Below the pieces are notes generated by a model. It worked only from the letters and a program-made list of their open reading frames with translations. It was not told the origin of the DNA and did no database searches. Made by a program: the position numbers and the translations under genes. A stretch of DNA of 19,776 bases from Theodoxus fluviatilis (Eukaryota; Mollusca; Gastropoda; Cycloneritida; Neritidae). Below are positions 1 to 9,033 of this stretch, one piece after another (the stretch's first letter is position 1; every line of letters begins with the position of its first letter). Location of the stretch: NCBI GenBank assembly GCA_034096865.1, contig JAWQFJ010005828.1:2501-22276 (forward strand). The letters are read 5' to 3'.

Positions 1-129
1 CTGCTTCACCTGTACACGACCAGTAGCATGTGGACTAGGTATTTGAAAGATCTGTGCAGTTCATTTCCGTATGTGCTGGCAACTGATGTACGTGGAGTCT
101 CATCAAAAGTGTTGTAATGAAACACCCCC
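1..129. other. Unassigned flank before the microsatellite
   Basis: No coding or repeat signal is recognised in this short unique-looking stretch. Open frames starting here only run into the following simple repeat, so none is called. Confidence 0.4.
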
Positions 130-156
130 ACACCCCCACACACACACTCACATACA

Positions 157-214
<58 letters not shown>

Positions 215-244
215 CACACATTCACACAAACTCACACAAACACA

Positions 245-308
<64 letters not shown>
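130..308. repeat. Compound microsatellite (CA)n then (CT)n
   Basis: Imperfect CA repeats run from about 130, with a long nearly pure tract around 159-227. A pure CT tract of about 30 units follows at 249-308. The His/Thr- and Ser/Leu-repeat open frames here are repeat translations, not genes. The CT tract ends exactly where LINE-derived sequence begins, so it is also the 5' junction of the element at 309-2670. Confidence 0.95.
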
Positions 309-309
<1 letters not shown>

Positions 310-310
<1 letters not shown>

Positions 311-2559
311 CATATATAAGATGTAGGAATGATTATAAGCAGTTAATTTGAGAGAAGAAGAGTGCTTTTAAACGTTCTGTAAGCGTAACTCTTTCAACCA
401 ATGTCCATGACTCGACGAAATTTTGGAAAGAAATTAAACAGCTCAGAGTGGGTTCAAACATGACGAGCAACATAACTTTGGATGTCTGGTATACACACTT
501 TAGAGATCTTTTTTCTGCAACAAATCCCGTCTCAAATGACAGCAATTACTTACCACTGGTTCCTTGAAACAATTATGACTCTGACAGTGTACTGGATTCA
601 CCAATATCTGAAGAAGAGATCTTGATTGCATTGTCCCAGTTAAAGAGAGGGAAGGCCACAGGTACTGACTTGATTATTGGAGACATGATTCGGTGTGCAC
701 AACATCTCCTTCGGCCGTTCCTTTTGCGTTTGTTTAATGATATTTTTGTATCCGGAGTATTTCCTAAACTTTGGTGTGAAGCTATTATCTATCCTGTGCA
801 CAAAAGTGGTAGCTATGATTCTCCAGATAACTATCGTGGGATAGCGCTGACCAGTGTGTTAAGCAAAGCATTTGTACATATACTGAACAAAAGATTAATG
901 AAATGGGTGGAAGACAAAGAATTGCAAAGAGAGGAGCAGGCTGGTTTTAGACGTGGATATTCTACGATAGATAATATTTTTGCTTTGTATGGTATGATAC
1001 AGAAGTTTCTGAACAGACACAGAAAATGTTATGCATGTTTTATTGATTTCAAGAAAGCATTTGACTCTGTAAATCGCCAGGTTTTGTGGGACATCCTTCA
1101 ACGACACGGGGTGCAAGGGAGATTACTCAGAATTCTCCAAGCGATGTACGAGTCAGTACAATACTGTGTACGCGGAGCACAGGGTCAGTCACAGTTCTTT
1201 GAGAGTTTTGTGGGATTGAAACAGGGTTGCAAAATTAGTCCTCTTCTGTTCACAATTATGATTAATTCGTTAGTAGATGAAGTTTCAGAAAACTCCAAAC
1301 ATGGTGTTCAACTCATGCCTAATACACCAGATTTATGCATACTGCTTTTTGCAGATGATGTAGTAGTTTTCTCAGATACTGCAGTGAGATTACAAAACCA
1401 GCTGAACTTTTTAAAAGAATCTTCTGACAAATTGGGTCTCACTGTCAATGTCATGAAGACAAAAGTTGTCGTCTTTCGATCTGGAGGTTACATAGCTTCC
1501 CACGAGAAATGGCATGTTGGTAATGATGAACTTGAAGTAGTGAATGAATACAAATACCTAGGGATTAAGTTCACTCCAAAACTCTGAACGCGTGTCACTC
1601 AGTCTGGCCTAGCTTGCAGGGCAAAGTCTGCCCTCTCTCTCATGAACAGAACCTTAAAGAAAGTATATCATGTACCTCCTAATGTGTATTTCAAACTTTT
1701 TGACGCACAGATCCAACAGATCTTGTTATATGGAGCCGAAATATGGGGGGTTAATGATTGTGGAGGTATTGAAAGTGTTCACTTGCAAGCAATTAAGTCA
1801 TTTTTGAATGTATCGTCTCGAACCCCCAATTTAATGTGCTACGGTGATACCGGACGCTTTCCTATGTACATAAATGCCACCCTAAGGAGTATCAAGTATT
1901 GGCTGAAGATTTTACGAATGAAAAGTGATAGAATACCAAGGAAAGTGTATGATATGATGTGTAACCAGCCACCACATTACATTACATGGTCTACGAAGAT
2001 AAAGGATGTGTTGGCAACATTCAATTACGAAAATCTTTGGTTGAATCAGTGCGTTGAAAACGAGCGTGTCTTTGTAAAGAACCTGAGGGATAGAATGATT
2101 GAGTCTTTTATCTCACGATGGAAATATGATCTAAATAACAGTAATAGATATTTCTTCTATAGAGAAATTAAAAGTGAGTGTGCTGTTGAAAATTACTTGT
2201 ATAGTATCGATAAGAAGGTGTTTAGAGACGTCTTGGTTCGATTTAGAATGGGCATTACAGATTTGTACGTGCATAAACAAAGATATGTAACACAACCGTG
2301 TGAAACGCTTTGTCTGTTGTGTAGAGAAACTGATGAGGATGAATCTCATTTCTTGTTGGAATGTCCTGCACTGCAGGACCTACGAGAACGGTATCTGCTT
2401 CCACATATTTCACTCAATGAAAACTGTCTGAAAACGCTTCTGAGTAATTACAGCGAGAAGGTTAGCAGAGCCACGAGTATATTCCTATATAAAGCATTTC
2501 AACGTAGAATGTGTGCTGAAAACTTACCGGAATCCAATGAATTTTATCTTGTTGGCTAA
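310..2559 (+). pseudogene. LINE ORF2 remnant: reverse transcriptase and C-terminal zinc finger
   Basis: One reading frame can be followed from about 310 to the stop ending at 2559, broken only by three in-frame stops at 349-351, 565-567 and 1585-1587. All three are TGA. The longest upstream open part (from 622) carries the RT palm and fingers: YRGI near residue 71, motif A IDFKKAFD at 141-148, motif B GLKQGCKISPLLF at 198-210 and the catalytic FADD at 243-246. After the third stop the frame continues 305 residues from 1642 with the thumb/connection and a C-X2-C-X8-H-X4-C cluster (C224, C227, H236, C241). No frameshift was seen. RT residues are intact, but the stops and the missing endonuclease make this a dead copy. 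Reverse transcription at the target site is family knowledge. CpG decay of CGA codons would explain at least some of the stops; this is inference. Confidence 0.88.
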
Positions 2560-2648
2560 TTCATAATCTGTACATTGTTGCGGATATCCACCTGCCTTTA
2601 TGTATGTATATGCAAACTATGTAATTGAAATAGACTGGAGGCCTATTC

Positions 2649-2654
2649 AATAAA
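2649..2654 (+). promoter_or_regulatory. LINE polyadenylation signal AATAAA
   Basis: AATAAA lies just before the GTTC tail of the first LINE, 90 bases after its last stop codon. Its position at the 3' end of the element is as expected for a LINE transcript. Confidence 0.6.
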
Positions 2655-2665
2655 TCATTCGTTCG

Positions 2666-2669
<4 letters not shown>

Positions 2670-2724
<55 letters not shown>

Positions 2725-2755
2725 TCACTCACACAAACATCCCGACTATCTCTCA

Positions 2756-2788
<33 letters not shown>

Positions 2789-2951
2789 ACACACACAAAC
2801 ACGCACACATACACAGACTCACATACACACACATACACACACGCACACATACACAGACACACATACACACACACACACAAACACATACTTACACACAAAC
2901 ACACACACGCGCGCGCGCGCACGCACACACACACACAGAGGGAGAGAGAGA
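2670..2951. repeat. Compound microsatellite (TC/CA/CG/GA)n between two LINE 3' ends
   Basis: In order it holds (TC)n, (CA)n, a short mixed spacer, (TC)n, interrupted CA/CATA tracts, an alternating CACG/CGCG core near 2899-2937, and a short (GA)n. The alternating purine-pyrimidine core is a sequence-level candidate for Z-DNA. It lies between the 3' tails of two convergent LINEs. The Cys/Val-repeat open frame on the - strand here is a repeat translation. Confidence 0.93.
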
Positions 2952-4856
2952 AATTGATTGATTGATTGATTGATTCTTTATTTATTAAGGATGAAATTGT
3001 AGGCATTTCTGCCTATCTTACAAATTGTCCTTGCTCATAATAAATGAAAACATAGATAGATAAGAAAAAATACACAGTAGCTAATCTATGTACAACCTTT
3101 GGTAAAATGAAGAATATGATCAACAATGAAAAAGAATTTATTAGATGCCTTTGACAACTGTCAGCTCAGTGAGTCTTCAAGTTCAAGCAAATACGTGTCA
3201 TATGTACAGGCGACAACAGTGAGATCATCTGAATAGATAATCACGTAGGGATGCTTTAAAAGACTTCATGGAAGTATTGTTCCTTAGGTGCAATGGGATT
3301 GTATTCCATATCATAACACCTGAATATGTAATACTGCCTTTGAAAATGTCTATTCTAGGTTGTGGTAGAATGAAAGTGTTGCGAGATAGTGAATGGCTTG
3401 TTTGGGGACGAATGAAGAGATCAGTAAGATACTTTGGTGCTTGTGAATGAGCAATTTTGTGCATAAGGATGCATTTATTGAGGACGAGGTGTTTTTGGAA
3501 GGGTAGTAAGCCAAGATTTTTTATCTTTTCATCCGTAGACAATGTTGAGTCGGAAATGGTAACCTTGGCAGCTCGTCTGTACAGTGATTTAATCTTGTTC
3601 AAGTGCACTGCCATAGAGCCATCCCATACTACAGATGCAAAATTAATATGGGAATTTATGTGTGCGTGAAAAAACATTATGCATGCATTGGTGGTGACAA
3701 AATGCCTCAGTTTGGAGAGAAGGAAAATGTTCTTAGCAATAGTTTTGCATAAGGAATTGACATGTTGTTCCCAAGTTAGTTGTTCATCAACAATTATGCC
3801 TAGCACTCTGTGTTGAGAAACTTGCTCAATGATTTCATTTTCTAGCATAAGGTTGATGGTTAGGGATTGTCGTTGACGTTTTTGTCTTGTAGTTAGGATC
3901 ATGCACTTGGTTTTTGAGGGGTTTATGACCATTCTATTTGATGAACACCATTTTTGTAAATCATCAAGGGTAACGTTCAGGGTGCATTGGATGGAATTTA
4001 TGCTTCTGTCACTTACGCTGATAATGGTGTCATCTGCAAACATAGTGCATTTGATACTTTCATTTGATATACTCAATGGTAGATCATTGATATACAAGCT
4101 AAAGAGCAATGGACCTAAAATTGAGCCTTGTGGAACCCCTGACTTTACCAATCGTCTCGAGGAATACGACCCGTTAACATAGACACATTGGCTTCTATGC
4201 GTCAAGTATGATCGGAAGGAGACTGATGTTGGATTTTTCAAGTACATCGAGAGTTTATCAAGGAGAATTTCGTAGTCAACTAGGTCAAATGCCTTTTTCA
4301 AGTCCAAGAAAATGGTACCAGACAGTTCACGGTTGTTTATGGCTGATAGCCAGTCATTCACCAGGAAGGATAAAGCAGTTTGGCAGGAGTGATGGGAGCG
4401 AAAGCCGGATTGCAATTGATATAATAATTCAAATTGGTCAAGATACGAGAAAAGATGTTTGTGAACGTGTCTTTCTAGTGGTTTGGAGATAAGAGGCAAA
4501 ATTGAGATGGGACGGTAATCATCGGGTACTGAAGCAGTCTTAGATTTAGGCAATGGAATGACCTTGGCCTGCTGAAGACGAGACGGGAAGATACTGTTTC
4601 TTATACACAAGTTATAAATGTGTGTCAATGAAGGCAGTATGGCGGGGAGCGAAATTTTTAGTAAATGAGAACTGATGCCATCAAGGTCCGTGGATCGTTT
4701 GCTTGAAAGTTGAAAGATGTATTGCATCACCTCATGTGAGGTGACAGTAGGAATATGGAATGCAGCATCATGAGGAAAAGTACGTTTATTGACGCTGCTG
4801 AAATGGTCGAAGTCGGAAACATTCGGAACGTCGTTTTGCTTAAGATTACACCCGAA
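2952..4856 (-). mobile_element. 5'-truncated CR1/Jockey-type LINE
   Basis: On the - strand the element ends in an AATAAATAAAG-type 3' end followed by a tail of AATC units (the GATT repeat at 2954-2975 on +), which abuts the (GA)n tract. A 3' UTR of about 235 bases separates the tail from the stop of the RT frame at 3225. The 5' end is truncated near 4850, before the RT domain proper, so endonuclease and ORF1 are absent. The AATC-type tail and the C-terminal region favour a CR1/L2/Jockey-group element over an L1 or RTE type. No target duplication was identified. Confidence 0.88.
3225..4856 (-). CDS. Partial LINE reverse transcriptase (open frame)
   Basis: The frame is open from the truncation point (upstream stop at 4857-4859) to the stop at 3225. 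The best-supported internal start is GTG/ATG at 4730/4727, but a native start is not expected because this is the 3' part of a longer polyprotein. Numbering from 4730 (501 residues): YRPIS at 72-76, motif A FLDLKKAFD at 141-149, motif B SGVPQGS at 197-203 and the catalytic FADD at 231-234, then the thumb and a conserved C-terminal segment around GVMIWNTIPLHLR. The RT core is uninterrupted, with no stop or frameshift, so this copy is younger or better preserved than the LINE at 309-2670. Without endonuclease it should not be autonomous. Confidence 0.88.
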   Translation of the reverse strand, partial: FGCNLKQNDVPNVSDFDHFSSVNKRTFPHDAAFHIPTVTSHEVMQYIFQLSSKRSTDLDGISSHLLKISLPAILPSLTHIYNLCIRNSIFPSRLQQAKVIPLPKSKTASVPDDYRPISILPLISKPLERHVHKHLFSYLDQFELLYQLQSGFRSHHSCQTALSFLVNDWLSAINNRELSGTIFLDLKKAFDLVDYEILLDKLSMYLKNPTSVSFRSYLTHRSQCVYVNGSYSSRRLVKSGVPQGSILGPLLFSLYINDLPLSISNESIKCTMFADDTIISVSDRSINSIQCTLNVTLDDLQKWCSSNRMVINPSKTKCMILTTRQKRQRQSLTINLMLENEIIEQVSQHRVLGIIVDEQLTWEQHVNSLCKTIAKNIFLLSKLRHFVTTNACIMFFHAHINSHINFASVVWDGSMAVHLNKIKSLYRRAAKVTISDSTLSTDEKIKNLGLLPFQKHLVLNKCILMHKIAHSQAPKYLTDLFIRPQTSHSLSRNTFILPQPRIDIFKGSITYSGVMIWNTIPLHLRNNTSMKSFKASLRDYLFR

Positions 4857-4879
4857 TCACGCAGACCGTTAAGGTGCAT

Positions 4880-5150
4880 GTAGTACAGTACCGCCGAGCT
4901 AGACGTTTGTCACAAAACGCAGAAACATTAACGCGGCCGGATCTTAGCATAACTCCCCGGGCGTGCGAAGTCAGTCAGGTTTAAGTTGCAGAAACCACTT
5001 CTGATTATCAGCGCAACTGAGCAATGCGAGTTAAGCATCTTGCTCAAGGTTGCAACTCTGGGAACTACGCGCAGCTTCGAACGCCGCACCTGTTAGCCGC
5101 AAGCGACTGTAGGTTCAGCGCGCTAACCACTTGGCCACAGAGCTTCCAAA
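4880..5150 (-). repeat. tRNA-derived SINE-like element
   Basis: Read on the - strand, 5127-5137 is TGGCCAAGTGG, an exact fit to the pol III A box. 5073-5083 reads CGTTCGAAGCT, a weaker B-box match about 54 bases downstream. The next segment, with CCTTGAGCAAGATGCTTAAC (about 5030-5050), resembles the conserved central domain I associate with metazoan SINEs. The 3' part (about 4885-4980) also occurs, diverged, at 14131-14225 on +. It ends close to the 5' truncation of the LINE at 2952-4856. Boundaries are approximate. Confidence 0.6.
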
Positions 5151-5640
5151 GACCTATAATTCTTGAATTCTTCCAACGTGTACGCCGATGTTCCAAGTAC
5201 AACATAATTAAATATGTCCGTGGCACTCGTTGGCTGAATGTTCCTCAATTTCGGATCAAGTTGGACCTTCGTCAACTGGTATGGATGGATGGAGTTTTAC
5301 GGCCTATCAACCTTTGTGGGCTATGTAAGGCCACTGAGCACGAAAACCACTAGAATAGTTCCGAGTCAGCGCAAATCAAGTCACGATGTTCCTAGTTATT
5401 CGCCTCTTACGAATCGCGTACGTAGGGAGACGCGGTTACCCCCAACCCACAGGGTAGGGATCCATGCAGCCCGCCGATCCCCGCGAGCAACTTTGTTGTG
5501 GTAACGTCGACGGGCATCGGGCTTGAGAGAGTCAACGTAACGCGTTTTCTTCCTCGCGAACATCACCATTGACATAAACATGTATAAACTAACTCCGATT
5601 CAGATGTTGGTTACTTGGCCTAGCCAGCTTAACATGTTGG
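5151..5640. other. Noncoding stretch, no gene recognised
   Basis: Open frames here are short and without motifs. A segment near 5286-5345 (GGATGGAGTTTTACGGCC and onward) has the look of a dispersed repeat, but there is no second copy in the window to prove it. The rest is moderately GC-rich without structure I can interpret. Confidence 0.4.
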
Positions 5641-6240
5641 AGCAGATAGTGAAACGATCACTCGTGCATTGAGTTTTGATCCGTGACCGGGACACTCCCC
5701 GCAGTGTGTTTTGTTTGCTTTATAAGGTTTGAGCACTAGCTGTAAGCGTAAAAATGATCAGTTTTTAAGTTATTAATATAATCGGTGATTTTAGTTGTAA
5801 TGAAACTTTGTTTTGTGTTTTAATGCCATTTTCTTGTCATCATCGACCCGATCTTACAAGTTACATTACGCAGTGTGCGGGCAAGTTGATCACTCATCGA
5901 CTCGATCATGAATTTCGGTCCTCGCCAGACCAGGGAAACAAAATTATCAATTCAAGCCAGAACTAAACTGTTATCCGCTGCCACTTATTCGAGCTTTACA
6001 TGAAACACTGTATCACACTACCTCGATCGTCTGCTGGCGTAGTGGCTACGGTTCGATAGTGTTCGTCTGCTAGGTACGTACGGTGTGGTTTGTTTACTTA
6101 TCTTCTGTGGGTTTTGTGCAGAAATTATACGTTACAATAGTCTAGACTATTTTCGATTAGTTTTTTAAATATATAATAAAACTTTCTGCATGCTTTAATG
6201 CCATCCTTTTGCTACGAACTAGCGATCATCACTTCTCAAC
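5641..6240 (+). repeat. Dispersed repeat family A, copy A1
   Basis: This copy is defined by comparison within the window. The part 5641 to about 5995 is closely matched in reverse complement by 7475-7850. The part from about 5866 to 6240 is matched in direct orientation by 12495-12890. Shared landmarks are GCGGGCAAGTTGATCACTCA, GTCCTCGCCAGACCAGGGAA, CGAGCTTTACATGA and the right end CTAGCGATCATCAC. No coding potential is evident. The class of element is unknown; the A1/A2 arrangement gives a foldback structure with about 1.45 kb between the arms. Confidence 0.8.
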
Positions 6241-6365
6241 ACGGACCCTAAACATGCCCGACAAATAGCACCGGAAGTTGTGTAACCTACCGTTAAAACA
6301 TGAAACTTATTCTGAAGATAAAATAAACATTGCTACAGGGAATGGACTGGTAAGAATTCCGCAGC

Positions 6366-7062
6366 CAGGCGCCACTCTGCCCACTAAAAAGCGCAAACCC
6401 TTTGTCCGTACTACGTTGTCCTACTTCTGCAACTTGAACCAGGATCTTTGATTGAACCCAGCAATGGAGTTACCCTTATGATAGGGATCGATGTTTAAAA
6501 TAGAAAACGACGTTTCTGACATCTGCACACATTGTCCAAATTATATTATAAAAGTGTAATTCACCCGTCCCATATATACATCATGACTCATACTTGGCGC
6601 TGCGGAATTTTTTCCAGCAATTTTGGCTTATCCAGGTCATTGCAGCGGGAAGGATCGAGGGAGCTCCGGTCCTCCCTTGGCTTCCCGCCTTCACGGCGAG
6701 TGCGTCCTTATGAGCGAGGAATGTAGGAAACGCCTAGTCCTCGCGATTCTCTCGAGATTTTGGGCCAAACAAATGCGCCCGATGACTGCACTGCACTCTG
6801 CCCACTAAAAAGCGCAGATCCTGCGTCCAAAGATCTTAAATACACTGTGTATATAGATCTTTGCTGTGTCTATATGACGTTGTCCTACTTCGAACTTGAA
6901 CCCAGCAATGGAGTTACCGCTTATAATATGGATGTTTAAAATAGAAAACGACGTTTCTGACATCTGCACACTTTGCCAGAATTATATTATAAGAGTAAAT
7001 CACCCGTCCCATATTAACATTATGACTCATACTTGAAGCCTGGCTGCAGAATTTTCCCCCAC
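6366..7062 (+). repeat. Direct duplication of about 250 bp (6366-6616 and 6787-7062)
   Basis: Both blocks start near CACTCTGCCCACTAAAAAGC and share ACGTTGTCCTACTTC, CCAGCAATGGAGTTACC, AAAATAGAAAACGACGTTTC, CACCCGTCCCATAT and ATGACTCATACTTG in the same order. They lie about 420 bp apart in the same orientation, separated by an unrelated GC-richer spacer (about 6617-6786). The second block has a local difference around an imperfect palindrome starting and ending in AGATCT (6831-6860). No gene is visible; a tandem duplication or two copies of one repeat are both possible. Confidence 0.8.
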
Positions 7063-7248
7063 AAAATTAATAACGAATATGAAGGCGTTCTAAGTCGTCT
7101 ATAGTTGTTTGAATATAATGTCTTCGGTAGAGTGCGCCGCTCCGAGTTCAGCTACGTACTGTTGGAGAACTCGCGGCGAGTTCATCAATGCCTGCCTATA
7201 AAAATATATATGGTGTATATAAACCCGCAAAAAAAAAATCCTGTTGTC
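7063..7248. other. AT-rich spacer between repeats
   Basis: This is noncoding. It contains TATA-like stretches (TATAAAAATATATATG near 7197) and a run of A (7230-7238), but no downstream gene that would give them a promoter role. Confidence 0.35.
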
Positions 7249-7320
7249 TTCGAGTGAGAACAAAGGTTACTATCTATAGCAGAGAAGGGAGGAGTGAGAA
7301 CAAAGGTTACTATCTATAGG
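7249..7320. repeat. Isolated pair of 42-bp satellite monomers
   Basis: GAGTGAGAACAAAGGTTACT followed by ATCTATAGCAGAGAAGGG and a second partial unit match the monomer that forms the array at 12967-13528. They abut family A copy A2 through the palindrome CTATAG. Confidence 0.8.
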
Positions 7321-7850
7321 ATATTCTCATTAACGTACCCTGCAGGAGTTATCCTCGGCGCTCTCTGTCGAAAAACAACGCGTTAGGTAGAACCATGCAG
7401 TTCCGGTTGCATTCTCGAAGCGTCTGCACTGAATACTAGATCGCTCAAAGTACATGTATGTGGGGGTGGAAAACAGTACTGTGTCATGTAAAGCTCGAAT
7501 TAGTAGCAGCAGATAACTGTATTGTTCTGGCTTGAATTGACAATTTCGTTTCCCTGGTCTGGCGAGGACCAAAAATTCACTATCATCGAGTCGATGAGTG
7601 ATCAACTTGCCCGCACTCGGCATACTGTATAACTTGTAAGATCGGATCGATGATGACAAGAAAATGGCAGTAAAACACACAAAAAGTTTCATTACAACTA
7701 AAATCACCGATTATATTAATAACTGACCATGTTTACAATTACAGCTAGTACTCAAACCTTACAACGCAAACAAAACACACCTGCCGGGAGTGTCCCGGTC
7801 TAGCATCAAAACTCAATGCAGGAGTGATCGTTTCGCTATCTGATCTGACA
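7321..7850 (-). repeat. Dispersed repeat family A, copy A2 (inverted)
   Basis: The reverse complement of 7475-7850 follows A1 (5641 to about 5995) closely, including GATCACTCATCGACTCGAT and the CAGACCAGGGAAAC landmark. The rest (7321-7475) instead carries the GGTTGCATTCTCGAA block that recurs at 7948-8030. The 125-codon open frame on the - strand here lies wholly in repeat sequence, is not shared as an open frame by A1, and is not called as a gene. Confidence 0.8.
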
Positions 7851-7857
7851 TATTCCA

Positions 7858-8184
7858 GCAAACAAGCAACTACTGCAACTTCATGAAGTTATTGAAATCT
7901 CAAAGTGTGATGTCAGACATCGATTGATTGAGTTCGACTGCAGCTGCCGGTTGCATTCTCGAACATTTCGTCTGCACTGAATACTAGATCGCTCAAAGTA
8001 TGTGGGGGTATAAAACAGTACTGTGTCATTTGCCATAACCATCGTGGCAAAATTATGGATGAAAAAGTTGTCAAGCTACATGGCATTCCAACAAACAAGC
8101 AACTACTGCAACTTCATGAAGTTATTGAAATCTCAAAGTGTGATGTCAGACATCGATTGACCAAGTTCGACTGCAGTTGCCGAA
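7858..8184 (+). repeat. Direct duplication: two copies of a Cys-rich coding block
   Basis: 7858-7947 and 8090-8184 are nearly identical (CAAACAAGCAACTACTGCAA through GACTGCAG). Between them, 7948-8030 repeats a block from 7402-7482 (GGTTGCATTCTCGAA through GTACTGTGTCAT). The order block Q, A2 arm, block P, block Q, block P suggests a segmental duplication inside family A. The upstream P copy diverges into stops, while the downstream copy stays open. Confidence 0.8.
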
Positions 8185-8212
8185 TCAAACGTAAGCGCTG
8201 CTCCCAAGCTCG
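7932..8212 (+). pseudogene. C-terminal coding fragment with CXC-like cysteine motif, split by the Ty3 element
   Basis: A frame open from 7932 runs through YCVICHNHRGK (about 8019-8051), a segment rich in charged residues and a terminal Cys-rich stretch beginning FDCSCR, where the LTR element is inserted after CTCG. Across the insertion the original frame would continue at 12357 and stop after five more codons, adding one more cysteine. The cysteine spacing resembles the CXC (Tesmin-like) motif found at the C-termini of some integrase- and transposase-like proteins; this is family knowledge and a tentative match. Only the last 90-odd residues exist here and I do not recognise the parent protein. 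It is probably the 3' end of a transposon gene belonging to family A, but the catalytic part is not in the window. Confidence 0.5.
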
Positions 8213-8714
8213 TGTTGCACTCTTCTCTGCAATATCTTGATGTACGGGGGTTCTCCTGGCTTGCGCTAGGAAGTCGAAGTGACAGACTCCGGTGATCGTT
8301 TCCAATGAACTTTATTCACGCACTGACCTCTACAGTGGTGAAAATCAGCAACAGCAATTCGTAGCACTCACACAGCTTCACTCTGCTTACAGTACCGCAG
8401 AGGCTCGCTAGCACACAGCAGAAAACTCGCTCCCCTGGGGGGTCAAAGCTCTCACCTTTGATTCTGCCGTATCTGCTGCTCTCTCTCTCTCTCTCACTCG
8501 CTTTCGCTCCTTATATACCTTTACACAATTTCTAGAAACTACCAGCACAATATCGCATTTACTCCCACATTCCTAACTGCGACACGACTGACTTACTGTG
8601 TCACAACAAGCTAATATTAGCCTAAGTCGGTCGAGGTCAGGGCACTGACCTGTCCGATAAACACAAACAGCCGCGCCTGCGACACTGCCCGCAGGTTCGA
8701 GAAACGTCACAACA
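8213..8714 (-). repeat. 3' LTR (502 bp)
   Basis: Starts TGTTGCACTC and ends GTCACAACA on the + strand. On the element's strand it contains TATATAA (8511-8517) and AATAAA (8311-8316), giving U3, R and U5 in the expected order. The CT tract next to the TATA box is one unit longer than in the other LTR. The inner side abuts the polypurine tract. Confidence 0.96.
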
Positions 8715-8717
8715 TAG

Positions 8718-8727
8718 CTCCTCCCCT
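8718..8727 (-). promoter_or_regulatory. Polypurine tract
   Basis: On the element strand it reads AGGGGAGGAG, three bases before the 3' LTR boundary. A purine run here is the standard primer for plus-strand DNA synthesis in LTR elements; this use is family knowledge. Confidence 0.85.
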
Positions 8728-9033
8728 AAAGACCGAAACGACCTCGTCGGTCTCACTACATATACAACTCCATCATTCAATTTACAAAACACTATAAACT
8801 AACACCTCAAAAATACACAACTAGCAACATCATTATCATCAACAACAACAACAACGAAATACCGGGAAAAAGTCAATCTGCAGTCCAGGTAGTTCAAGAA
8901 TTACAAAATGAGTGGCATAGATGCAGAAACCTGACACATGGGCGTAAGCTTCCTTGCGGTAGCTTCTGCCCAGTCCATGGGGTCAATGTCTGCAAGACCA
9001 CTGTCCTTACTGTCACTGAAAGAAAAGAACTCC
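8728..9033 (-). other. 3' untranslated region of the LTR element
   Basis: About 300 noncoding bases lie between the pol stop and the polypurine tract, including a short (CAA)n run on + near 8838-8855. No env-like frame is present. Confidence 0.6.

Larger units (their letters stand above)
309..2670 (+). mobile_element. 5'-truncated non-LTR retrotransposon (LINE)
   Basis: This is the 3' part of a LINE. It begins abruptly next to a (CT)n tract, in the linker normally found between the endonuclease and RT domains, so endonuclease and ORF1 are missing. The RT domain, thumb and C-terminal zinc-finger region follow. After the last stop at 2559 there is a short 3' UTR, an AATAAA signal at 2649-2654 and a short tail of GTTC units (about 2657-2670) that merges into (TC)n. 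The clade is not certain from motifs alone; the C-terminal CCHC-like finger fits several CR1/I-type groups. (TC)n on both sides suggests insertion into a microsatellite. Confidence 0.88.

Noticed and set aside
71..326. His/Thr- and Ser/Leu-repeat proteins
   Set aside because: They are translations of the CA and CT microsatellites; no other coding signal.
349..1587. Programmed readthrough or selenocysteine at the three TGA codons
   Set aside because: The element is 5'-truncated and lacks endonuclease, so ordinary decay explains the stops; no SECIS-like structure was identified.
2746..3006. Cys/Val-rich small protein on -
   Set aside because: It is the translation of the compound microsatellite and LINE tail.
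5070..5140. tRNA gene on the - strand
   Set aside because: The A box is perfect but the B box is weak, no paired acceptor stem could be drawn, and a SINE-like domain follows directly. A SINE head is the better reading.
7330..7707. 125-codon protein on - in family A copy A2
   Set aside because: The frame is not kept in copy A1 and spans two different repeat blocks.
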